Positions 34,744 to 44,552 of a stretch of 64,000 nucleotides of DNA are shown here, piece after piece. Under the pieces are notes generated by a model, which did no database searches, was not told the origin of the DNA, and saw nothing but the letters and a program-made list of their open reading frames with translations. The DNA is taken from the NCBI RefSeq assembly GCF_002994745.2, contig NC_037090.1:30610501-30674500 (forward strand), read 5' to 3'. The DNA is from Rosa chinensis (taxonomy: Eukaryota; Streptophyta; Magnoliopsida; Rosales; Rosaceae). The position numbers were made by a program, and so were the translations under genes. Each line of letters starts with the position of its first letter. Position 1 is the first letter of the stretch.

Positions 34744-37700
34744 CTTTACTTAACTTCGATGAGATAATAACCGGTAATGTGCTCTCCTCTCCTAGAAATG
34801 CATATCTCAAAGTCCAAGGTAAAGTCTTCAACTCCAAATCTAGTGGGGTCTCATATGAAGGAATAGGTGGTGTAATAGAAGGTGGCAAAGGTAAAACTCG
34901 TGGAACACGCCTAGGCAAATATGGTGTCAACGCCTCTAAGTGTGCAATAGCCTCAACATGCTCCTTACTCTCAAATTCGGTTCCACCTTGAGCAATACAA
35001 GTCTCCATGTAATTCTTTGATGAATGCTCAATAAAGTTCTTCCCAACAATATCATCCATAACATCAATCCGGAAGCACTCATCAAGATGATATAATGGAC
35101 TCCTCATAGCATCAAAAATCTGAAACCCAATAGTAGTGTCAAATACTGTCATGGTGAGTAAACCTTTCTTAACATCAATCTTGACCCCGGCAGTCGCCAT
35201 AAATGTTGTACCAAAACTGATAGGTAACTCATCATCATCATCCTCATAAGGAGGGTTCATATCAAGTACAACAAAATCGGTTGGCACATAGAGCTCATCT
35301 ACCTTGACAAGAACGTCCTCCACCACTCCACGAGGGTACTTGATACTCCTATCCGCCATCTTAAGCTTGATCTTTAGAGGCTTGATCGACTCCAATGACA
35401 AAGTCTTGTACACATCATAAGGCATAAGGTTGATGTTAGCCCCCAAATCTAATAATGCTCTATTAAAGCTTCGTGACCCAATGGTACAAGGAATAGTAAA
35501 AGAACCGGGGTCACTAAGCTTAGGAGGCAACCTCCTTTGAAGTACGGCCGACACATGCTCACTCAGGTACACATCCTTATTCTCCACAAACTTCGTCTTA
35601 TTAGTGCACTTGTCTTTCAAGCACTTTGCATAGGCTGGAACTTGCTTGATGGCATCAAGTAATGGGATATTGATGTTAACGGACTTGAATAGCTCAATGA
35701 ACTCTTGCTTTTGTATCTTCTTCCGTTTCTTTTGATCTTGAGCTCTCTTAACTTGTGGGTACGGAAGTCTAGGTTCCGATGGAGTCAAATCAAATGGTGA
35801 AGAAAAAGTGAGACTCCCCCTTAAACCCCTAAGGGTGGTAACCGTCCCACTAGGGTTCTTAGCCCTCAAGGCCTTGCCTAGTGTAGAATGGATCAGTCCA
35901 CTCCTATCCCTAGAACCCAAAGGTAAATGAGAATAGTCTTCCTCCTTATTACTTCCGCCTTGTTGTAGATCCCGATGCTCACTAGATGATGAAATAGGCG
36001 GTGAACCATTAGAACTCAAATTTGAAAATGTAGCCCGACTAGTAGAATGATCCCTAGAGGTGTTTTCGGCCAAGCTAGGATTCGTAGCCTTCACGGCCTC
36101 ACCTTGCTTAGTAGGGCCGAAACCTTCCTCATCCCTAGAACTCAATCTTGAATACGAACCATGTATATCAATAGAAGTAGATAAAGTAGCTTCCGCCTTA
36201 TTCCTTCCCCCTTGATGAAGATCCCTAGGTGGTGATAAAAGAGTAGTGGGGCCAAAGTGCACATGCTTAGGCAGTGCGGATGAAGAATTAGAAGCTTGAG
36301 ACTTTGAAGATGTAGAATGAGATAAAGAGGTCTTCCTTCCTTGTGCACCTCCCGGAAGTACATTTTCTTCCTCCCCGGCTTCCTTATCCACCCTCTTATT
36401 TCTTCCTTTTGTATACAAAGTCACATCACCCAATCCAATTCCCGGGGGTACATTTTCTTCCCCCCAATTCCCATCCTCCTTTGAAATAAAAGTACGATGC
36501 ATATGCACATTATCATTAGCAACATGACCAAGAGGTACATTTTCTTCCCCCTTGGCCCCATATGAATGCAACACATTATCATCATCACTATCAATGCAAT
36601 CCTCTACTAACACATGATCATCATCATTAGAATATGAGAGTGAAGAGTTGGGATCATGTATAGGAGTGGGAACATATGTATCATAAGAATGTGATATGGG
36701 AGAAGTGGGAGCATACATATCATCATACACATTAAAATGGGAGTTGGAAGGTGTAGGCATGCGTACCTTATTGTCATAAATCCTCCCACTTTGAAGTGTA
36801 GTAATAGCCTTAGCTTGCTCATGTCTCGGATTTGGATCTGGTTGTGTAGGTAATGCACCTTGTGGGCGTGCTCCAAGCTTTCTAGCTAATTGACACATTT
36901 GAACTTCTAACTTTCCCACACTTTGAGCAAGAGAACTTTGACTTTGTGTAAGAATAGAAATATTTTGCTCCGTCTTCATTTGAGATTGGGTCAATGCGGT
37001 TACTAACTCTTCCATATGGTTCTTTGTTGGCTCTTGAGTAATATTAGGCACCCCTTGAAGAACTTGCCTATTTTGAAATCCAGGAGGTTCATTTTGTGCA
37101 TGAGAACCATAAAAACCTCCATGAGAAGCACCAAATGAAGACCCTTGGCCATGAGACCCACGAAATGAAGAATTTGGGCCTTGTTGCACTCCATAAGAAT
37201 AAACACCACCTTGTTGTGCACTAGAAGATCCTCCACTATCTCTCCATGAGAAGTTTGGGTGATTTCTCCACCCCGGATTATAAGTACTCGAATAAGGATC
37301 ATTCCTTGGTCTGTTTGGAAAACTACCAACCACTTTAGCATGCTCATCAACAAAATCTGGATAGCTAGAGGCAAAATGACACTCACTAGTAGCATGTGTA
37401 GGCCACTCACAAAGTAGACACAGTGATGAAGGCATAAAGACGGCCTTTACATGATGTGTAGGTGCACCATGCTCTTGAGCTTGAAGAAGTAGATCACGCT
37501 TCCTCTCAAGCTTTCTATAATCCGCACTAGAGCTCTCTTGGGCAACATGTGTCTCATGAGTGCTCTTGGTGTCATAATATGGATCTTTCCTCAATCTTTC
37601 TCTCCTAGAGTCATGATCATCCCATTGCCTTGATTGTCGACCCAAGTGCTCAAGTATATCTCATGCCTCGGTTTGACCATGGCTATGAAGTGAACCTTGT

Positions 37701-38400
37701 GCGGCAACATCAACCCTCCTCCTCTCATGTGGTAATAAACCACCATAGAAGCCGTCAATCATCATTGACTTAGTCAAACCATGATGGGGACATGCATTGC
37801 AAATATCATTGTACCTATCCCATGCCTCCCAAAATGTCTCATGATCACGTTGACCGAAGAGTAAGAGCTCATGCCTCATGCTAGTGGTCTTGTGTGGTGG
37901 GTAGTAAGCATCCAAGAAAGTGTCTGTCAACTCATCCCATGATCGTATACTCCTTGGTTGTAGCTTCAAAAACCATCCCTTTGCATCATCTTTAAGTGAG
38001 AAAGGAAACAACCGCATCTTGAACTCACCTTCCGGAAGTCCACCCTTTGACATAGTGCTCACAATCGCCTCAAAGTCTTGCATGTGGTTGATGGCCTTCT
38101 CGGATGGCATCCCACGGAAATAGGCAAGATGCTCAATTGTTGTGGCTTGATCTCAAAGTCCACATCTCTATCCGGAAGTACTAAGCATGATGCCGTATTG
38201 GTCATGGAAGGTCTAGAGAACTCCCGAATAGGTCTCTCCGCCATCTCTCTAACCGGTGATCTAATCGGACTCGGTGAGGGATCTCTTGGAGGTACTCTTG
38301 GCCTTGGAGGTGTTCGTGAACGATTCCTTGGCCTTTGTCTAGGAAGTCTTTGCAAAGTGCGACCACTTCTCAAATTGATAGGTAGTAACGTACTACTCAT
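34727..38400 (-). pseudogene. Gag-protease region of the Athila-type element
   Basis: Gag probably starts at the ATG at 38398-38400 (MSSTLLPINLRSGRTL), 270 bp inside the 5' LTR. A frameshift near 38150 moves it to the frame that holds 38110-37661, with the retrotransposon gag core 'FKMRLFPFSLKDDAKGWF' and 'DTFLDAYYP'. One in-frame TGA (37661-37663) separates this from a long 972-residue frame (37645-34727). That frame carries a degenerate zinc-knuckle-like stretch (CLLCEWPTHATSEC), a 500-residue low-complexity linker, and the retropepsin region 'RALLDLGANINLMPYDVYKT'. The usual catalytic motif is DLGASINLMP, so the serine is an asparagine here. Confidence 0.85.
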
Positions 38401-38652
38401 GCACCTATAAAGAACCATTAGAAAATTAAGCACCTCAATAATCAAATAAACACAAAATATTCACCAAATACCGACCACAAAATTTGACAATTAATTAGAG
38501 GGTGAGAAAAGAAGGAGAGTTGACAAATAGTGAAAAAAAAAATTAGAAATTAAACAACTAAACAAAGAAACAAGAAATAAAAATAAAAATAAAAGTATGC
38601 CAAAAGTGACCCTAAATGCCAATTACCAAGGGATTAAGATCCGAAGACCCTA

Positions 38653-38671
38653 ATCCCCGGCAACGGCGCCA
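38653..38671 (-). other. Primer-binding site of the Athila-type element
   Basis: Minus strand TGGCGCCGTTGCCGGGGAT, one base inside the 5' LTR. This is the usual Athila/Tat site, thought to pair with tRNA-Asp. Confidence 0.88.
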
Positions 38672-38672
38672 T

Positions 38673-40496
38673 TGACTTGGTTCATAAACTCTTCGTAAGC
38701 GTACGAATCGTTGTCAATTAAGGGAAGTATTAGAACCTTGATTATCGTACCTCGGGGATTAGGTGTTGGACCTAACTGAGGTAATTGGCACTAGAATAAC
38801 TTAAAAGCATACAATGAAAAAGTAAAATAAAATATTCACAAGACACCAAGCCTCGGCTTAGCTCACACCAAGCCTATTCAAAGCCACTAACTTGTAGCCT
38901 CAAGATGGGTATACACAAATGAGTCGATGGATTTAATTTTGAGAGTGGATTTGAACTTAACAAAAAGTAATAAAATGCAAAGCAATTAATAAAAATGCAA
39001 GAAAATTAAACTAGAAAAGTGTAAACAATATAATGAGAATGTCAGGTGTTAGGGAGGTTCCTTCACCCAAATCTCATGTGTCGGAAGCTAATCTAATTTA
39101 GATGCAAATTTCCTATTTTGGCGGTAGTCGTATCCAAGGCGGTTCAAGGCTCAAGGACCGAAATTCTCTTTCATGGTATTCTGACTCCGGTTCAACGGTC
39201 GTAGGAACTCACTTGACATGAATTAGAGCTGGTTCAGGGGTCACTAATTCACATCAAGAGGCGTAGAGATCGAGGAATTAGACTACTAAGCGACCCGCCC
39301 GCACAATCACGCAACGGGTGTAAATCACCATGCTTATAACCCCTCGAATACGAAATTGAAGGTTTCTAGCTTAGGAATTAGAGGGGGTCAAGCCTCTAAC
39401 TCCATCCTAGACATGCTCAAAATACACACCCTAGAGTTGACTAGGCTCCTAGACATGCATTTTAACCCAACAAAAATAGATATAAGCATCCATCATATGA
39501 AAATTGCATCATTACATTTAAATAAGCATCTTTTACACAAGATTTAGACTAGGGCACACAACCCTAGCCCCCAACAACAAAACTACTCACTACCCATCAT
39601 TAAACAAACATCAATATACATAATTTAAAGAGGAACAAAGTGAAGAGAAGTAGGAGTAACAAGAACAAGCCACAAATTGCTATAAAGCAATTATGGCTAG
39701 CCTTGATTTATGGCTCCCCACTTTTACCTAAATTTGATTTGATGAAGATTTTGATGCTTGGGCTTCCCTTTGAATCTTGTGAAATTGATGATAATTAGTG
39801 GTGGAGTAGTGAAGAAATTATAGAAAATGGGTTGGTGGTGTTGAGTTTCGGTGGGAAGAAGAAGAGATGAATATGGGGTGGTTGGTTCGGTGTTAGAGAG
39901 AAAAGAGGATGGGTGCAGCCGAATTGAGGTTCAGGTGAGAGAGAGTCTGAGCGAATAGGGTTTAATGGGAGAAGAATCAATATATATGTGGTCTCCTTAA
40001 TTGAATGTGTGGCTGGTCGTTTTGCAAAAGAGAGGAAGATAAGGTCATGTGCTAATGACATCAGCAAATGAGAAAGAAAGAAAAGCAGCACGTGGTGTGC
40101 TGGTGGCTTTGGTGCATGATTAACCAATTAATTGGTTAATTAACCAATTAGTTAATTGGCTAATTAATTGATTATCTGTCATTTCATTTAATTAATTTCT
40201 CCCTTTTCTTCTATTTCTTTCTTTTCTCGATCCTCTTCTTCTTTTCCTTTTCCCTAGCTCAAACGAATGATTGTCACATATTTGCTTGCATTGATTGATT
40301 GACCATTGTTGACTTTTCATCTTTTTGTCGATAACTCCAATTAGCTCCATTTTCGCACAACTTCTTCTGAACTCCACAATTCCGCTTATTTACTACAATA
40401 TGAATAAAATGGATTAATTATATAGTAATTGACTTGAAGATTAACTTATTTATAGTATTTTAGACACAATTACATGCATACAAATGCGTGTAATTA
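38673..40496 (-). repeat. 5' LTR of the Athila-type element
   Basis: 1824 bp, the partner of 29181-31018. It contains a local inverted and direct TTAATTGGTTAATTAACC array (about 40117-40170) that is shorter in the other LTR. Confidence 0.92.
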
Positions 40497-40543
40497 GTAA
40501 TGAATCGAAAACTGTTATTATAGAGAGATGATAGTGGGAGAAA

Positions 40544-41818
40544 TGTAAAACCAAAATACAAACAAGCTCACACAATTACATGTTCAACATCATCCTTTGA
40601 GGATCAAAACATACCATTGATGTCCATAGCTGAAGCCATTGAAGCTACTGCGAGAACAAAAGAACAAGTCGAGGTTGAAGTCTTCTGCTAGTCACCAATT
40701 GTATCTTCTGAATAGGCAGAACACAATGCTTGTAAACGGTGGTGATAACAGGGACCCTAGCCTCTTATTTATACTAGTTCAAGTCCTAGGAATCCTCTCA
40801 TAAAGGTTTTTCTTAAGAATCAAGAACTGTATAATTGTAATCCTAATGCATCACAGTTTAGGACTTTCTTGTATTCCAAATAATGGTTTCCTAATCCAAT
40901 GTTAAATACACTATCACATTAGATACCTAGGTTGATTATTTTCCAGATCCATGTTGTATTCAACTTGATGTTTTAATAGTGCAAAATATCCTTCTTGGCA
41001 TCTTGATTCGACAGCATAAGGGTTTTCTGAATTCCCAAAAGGATGAATCATCCTTTGTGCTTCCGATTCCAACACCCAGAAAACCAACTCAACCCAGATG
41101 ACCATTGTAAATAACAGTCACTTTCTTTAGTTTCTGAAGGAATAGGTTTTCGGGTCGGGTCTGGGCTTGGATCAACACATGCTATGACTTGGGCCTAGAA
41201 GCTTTTCTAAAGAGGCAAACGAGGTCTGTTTCTTTGCAAAGCAATTTTTTTTTTTTTTTTGAAAAACTTAAAACAATTTGTGCTAAAATGTTTTTGAAGA
41301 ACAATTTTGTGAGCTTAACCTCTTATACCAGTTGTACAACAAAAATACAAACAAGCTCGCATAATTACATGTTCAACATCATCCTTTGAGGATCAAAACG
41401 TACCATTGATGTCCATAGCTGAAGCCATTGAAGCTGTTGCGAGAACAAAAGAACAAGTCGAGGTTGAAGTCTTCTGCTAGTCACGAACTGGAGCTTCTGA
41501 ATGGGCAGAACATAATGCTTGTAAACGGTGGTGATAACAGGGACCCTAGCCTCTTATTTATACTAGTTCAAGTCCTAGGAATCCTCTCATTAAGGTTTTT
41601 CTTAAGAATCAAGAACTGTATAATTGTAATCTTAATGCATCACAGTTTAGGAATTTCTTGTAGTCCAAATAATGGATTCATAATCCAATGTTAAATACAC
41701 TATCACATTAGATACCTAGGTTGATTCTTTTCCAGATCTATGTTGTATTCAACTTGATGTTTTAATGGTTTCCTTGTCACTCTAGGATAACTTGTGATAA
41801 GTCCATTTTAGTCTAACA
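40544..41818 (-). mobile_element. Small deletion derivative of a Ty1/copia element
   Basis: Two LTR copies, 40544 to about 40978 and 41333-41818, flank only 350 bp. Outer ends are TGTAAAACC and GTCTAACA, flanked by AGAAA (40539-40543) and AGAGA (41819-41823), a TSD with one mismatch. Inside the right LTR is a degenerate initiator-Met primer-binding site (minus ACTGGTATAAGAGG). The left LTR has lost its first 50 bp and the polypurine tract in a deletion, so this copy cannot be remobilised faithfully. No coding domain remains. The copy of the host sequence near 62195 lacks it. Confidence 0.8.
41333..41818 (-). repeat. 5' LTR of the small copia derivative
   Basis: 486 bp, starting TGTTAGACTAAAATGG on the minus strand, with a TATA box in AGTATAAATAAGAGG (about 41550-41566). 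Confidence 0.8.
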
Positions 41819-42100
41819 AGAGAAAGATAAGTTGCATGATCCTTTTTTATTGTTTCTTAATAATAATTTCTTTTGTAATTGTCATAATTATCCTCGTAAT
41901 TTAATTGATTCTCAAAGTTTTTTAATTTTTAAGGGGCATCAAAGTAAAAAAAATTGATAATGGTTGACAACAAGGATTATCTTAGTAAAATTATAGATAT
42001 AGAGGAAACAAAGACTCAAGGTGCTCTCACCCGAAAAGGGTGTTTTTGATGTTATTTTTCATGCTTGAAATGTTCTCCACTTTCATTTAAAGAAATATGT
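41819..42100. repeat. Host segment duplicated at 62200-62485
   Basis: Shares long stretches with 62200-62485, for example around GTTGCATGATCCTTTTTTA and GAGGAAACAAAGACTCAAGG. Function unknown; probably an old repeat or non-coding DNA. Confidence 0.75.
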
Positions 42101-42136
42101 AAAAAAAGTTATAAAAAAATATAAAAAAATCATAAG

Positions 42137-42337
42137 TGTTCAAATAAAACCCTAATTTGTGTTTGGCCCAAACTCTAGGTTACTTGACCTAGTGGTAATA
42201 GAGTATAATTAGAAGAATCTAGAGATTATCTTGCCTTGTATGATTCAGACTCTATGCCTTGTAATCCTCTATACAAAGAGGCCCCTATTATATTAGAATA
42301 CACAGCAATTTACTCTCAATTCTGCTTCCCTAAAACA
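42137..42337 (+). repeat. 5' LTR of the copia element
   Basis: 201 bp, from TGTTCAAATAAAACC to CCCTAAAACA. The TATA-like CTATACAAAGAG (42281-42292) corresponds to CTATATAAAGAG in the 3' LTR. Confidence 0.92.
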
Positions 42338-42800
42338 CGTTATTAGCACGAAGCCCTAACCCTGAAATCCTAAATTCGTAGCCTTCAAATCCCAGAAACC
42401 ACCGCCGCCCACCTTGAAGATCTCAACTCCAGGAGTCCAGAACCGGCGACCCCACCCCCAGAACCGGCAGGAAAACCACCGAACCGACCACCGGAAGTAG
42501 CGAAAGTCCCTCTGCCCGGTTCAAAGCCTTCCTCCCAGCCTCCTGCACCATACTCCACCAGAAGCTGCAACCTGATCCCAGATTGTAGAAACCGGAAAAA
42601 AAATTCCCGGAACTGGCCAAAAGGACCTCAAACCGGTAACCAGAAGCTGTTCCATCTTGAACCGTCGGCAGCCTACCTGATCATCCCAGCCCCTGCTTCA
42701 GTCAGCCCTACGTCAGCCCAACCAAAAAGTAAGCCCAGAAGCAAGGAGAAGACTCGACCCAGAAGCAAGAAGAAGACTCAGCCCAAAAGCAAGGGACTGC

Positions 42801-42890
42801 CTTGAAGCCCAGAAGCAGAAGAGGTCTAGCCTTGAAGCCCAGAAGCAGAAGAGGTCTAGCCTTGAAGCCCAGAAGCAGAAGAGGTCCAGC
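42801..42890 (+). repeat. Three tandem copies of a 30-bp unit in the copia leader
   Basis: The unit starts CTTGAAGCCCAGAAGCAG and repeats three times with one substitution in the last copy. Related AGAAGCAAG pieces precede it. It lies in the untranslated leader; the open frame across it (MKPRSRRGLA repeated) is not a known domain. Confidence 0.9.
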
Positions 42891-43057
42891 CCAGAGCCAC
42901 GTCAGCATCCACGCAGGCACCCAGTCAGCACACAGTCATCCTGCCACGTCAGCATCTCGGTCAACCACCGGTCAACCTTTTTTAGGCGACTTCCAGCCAC
43001 TTTTCCAGCAACTTTTCGGCCAATTTTTCCGATCAAGATTTCTGACAACTTTTCAAG

Positions 43058-43441
43058 GTAAACTTTTCTAAAAGTTCCCTTTTTTTTGAAGTTTTTATTA
43101 CTTTTCTCTTCTTTTTATCGGGGACTTGCAACCTCCCTTCTTCTACCCCCCTTTCTTCATCATAGGGGAGACCAAATTAAGCCGAACTGTGGGGGTTCGT
43201 GCTCACTCCAAGCTTAGAGCTTGTTTAAATCTCCAAACTTAGAGTTTGTAGAGAATTTATGATCGACCACTTACGTCATTGTTTAGATCTAATCCAATAT
43301 CTCTTGGAATCGAATTTCTTGGAAGCGACTAAGCTCGGAAATTCCTAATTTCTTGGAAGCGACTACGCTCAGAAATTTTTATTCTTTTCATGGTAGCCTT
43401 TTTCGCTATGAAACTAACCCTAATCTTTTGTTGTTTTTCAG
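43058..43441 (+). other. Possible intron in the copia leader
   Basis: A consensus donor (CAAG|GTAAAC, cut before 43058) and a strong acceptor with polypyrimidine tract (TTTTGTTGTTTTTCAG, ending 43441) bracket 384 bp. The gag ATG begins two bases after the acceptor. Inferred from sequence only. Confidence 0.45.
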
Positions 43442-43442
43442 G

Positions 43443-44552
43443 ATGAGTAACGTAAACAAGTTGAGCTTCGCTCCACTAGAGACAATAGGCGCAGGATACC
43501 ACAAGTGGGTCCGTGATGTGCGCCAGCATCTTAAGGCTTATGGGATCCTGAGTACGATCCAAGAGCCAAGTCAAAACGTGCTTACTCCTCAACAAGCTAC
43601 CGCTTTTGAAGCGAATAGAGCTACGAGAGAGGCCAATGAAGCTAAAGCCATAATTCTCATGACAAGGCACATGAATGACGCGCTCCAAAATGAGTACCTC
43701 AATGAGGAAGACCCCAGAAAACTATGGGTAGAACTCGAGCAGCGTTTTGGCATCGTTCGTGACTCCCTGCTTCCTAATTTAGAAGTGAGATGGCATAGCC
43801 TCCACTTTTGTGATTTCAAGTATGTACTTGACTACAATTCGGAAGCACTTCGTATCAAGTCTTTGATGGATTTCTGTGGGCAGAAAATCACTGATATGAT
43901 GTTGATCGAGAAGACTCTCTCTAACTTCCCCGTCTCTGCATTGATGATAGCCAAGAACTATAGGATTGATGTCAATGCTGGACGCATCACAAGATTTCAT
44001 GAGCTTATTGGAGCCATAAACGTAGCTGAAAAGCACGACAACATACTTGTGAAGAACTATAACTGTAGACCCGTGGGAGAAAAGCCAATTTCGGAGTCTA
44101 ATTATAGTCGTGCCCCTAAGGGAGGGCACCAGGAGCGAAACCCTAAGGAAAGGGATTATTCTGGATGTTTTGGTCCATATTCTGGACCCAAAGAGGAAGG
44201 AAATCACCAAGATAGGCCTACACAGAACCGTAGAGGTCAACGTGTGAAGAGAGAGAGAGGTAGAGCCTCCGGCTATGGTGGTGGCTCCACCAAGGATCAT
44301 AGCCGTCCTCAACGCGCCCTAGGCTCACCTAGATCAAGGGAGCCTGACCATGATGATGCTTGTCTTCGGTGTGGAGTGTCCGGACATTGGGCTAAAGCAT
44401 GTAACTCACCCCAGAATGTTGCTAACGCGTACAAGACGTATCGTGAAGCAAGGGAAGCAAATTACATGGAGCAAGAAGATCAAGATGATGATCTCGCTCT
44501 AAGGGTTGAAGACTTCAAAGGCCAAGATCCAGAGACTGGCAATTTTGATTAA
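43443..44552 (+). CDS. gag: Gag polyprotein of the copia element (intact)
   Basis: 369 residues from the ATG at 43443 (MSNVNKLSFAPLE). The frame is open further upstream, but that part overlaps the candidate leader intron and has no ATG. Residues 1-230 form the copia gag (UBN2-type) core, with 'YHKWVRDVRQHLKAYGIL' and 'PRKLWVELEQRFG'. A basic, glycine-rich stretch follows, then one zinc knuckle CLRCGVSGHWAKAC near residue 325, then an acidic tail. The protein should assemble particles and bind RNA. It is remarkable that this frame is uninterrupted while the neighbouring pol is ruined. A pol product would have to come from another element. Confidence 0.85.
   Translation: MSNVNKLSFAPLETIGAGYHKWVRDVRQHLKAYGILSTIQEPSQNVLTPQQATAFEANRATREANEAKAIILMTRHMNDALQNEYLNEEDPRKLWVELEQRFGIVRDSLLPNLEVRWHSLHFCDFKYVLDYNSEALRIKSLMDFCGQKITDMMLIEKTLSNFPVSALMIAKNYRIDVNAGRITRFHELIGAINVAEKHDNILVKNYNCRPVGEKPISESNYSRAPKGGHQERNPKERDYSGCFGPYSGPKEEGNHQDRPTQNRRGQRVKRERGRASGYGGGSTKDHSRPQRALGSPRSREPDHDDACLRCGVSGHWAKACNSPQNVANAYKTYREAREANYMEQEDQDDDLALRVEDFKGQDPETGNFD

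Larger units (their letters stand above)
29181..40496 (-). mobile_element. Athila-type Ty3/gypsy retrotransposon
   Basis: 11.3 kb with two LTRs, a perfect TSD GTAAT (29176-29180 and 40497-40501), and a primer-binding site TGGCGCCGTTGCCGGGGA typical of the Athila/Tat group. A polypurine tract, GTGTGGGGGTG, lies next to the left LTR. Gag, protease, RT and part of RNase H lie on the minus strand; the integrase core is deleted. Several in-frame stops make it non-autonomous. LTR similarity by eye is high, so the insertion seems fairly recent. The copy of the host sequence near 62160 lacks this element. Confidence 0.93.

Noticed and set aside
36142..37410. Alternative minus-strand frames within the Athila gag-protease
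   Set aside because: They overlap the long 972-residue frame that carries the recognised domains.
40544..41818. Reading the small copia derivative as a true TRIM
   Set aside because: Its LTRs are too long (486 bp) and one has an internal deletion that removes the polypurine tract, which suggests decay rather than a miniature family.
42801..42890. Regular 30-bp repeats resembling a CRISPR array
   Set aside because: The units are directly adjacent with no spacers, and they sit in a retrotransposon leader in a plant genome.
43779..44312. 177-residue open frame antisense to gag
   Set aside because: It is the complement of an intact gag and has no domain; a shadow frame.
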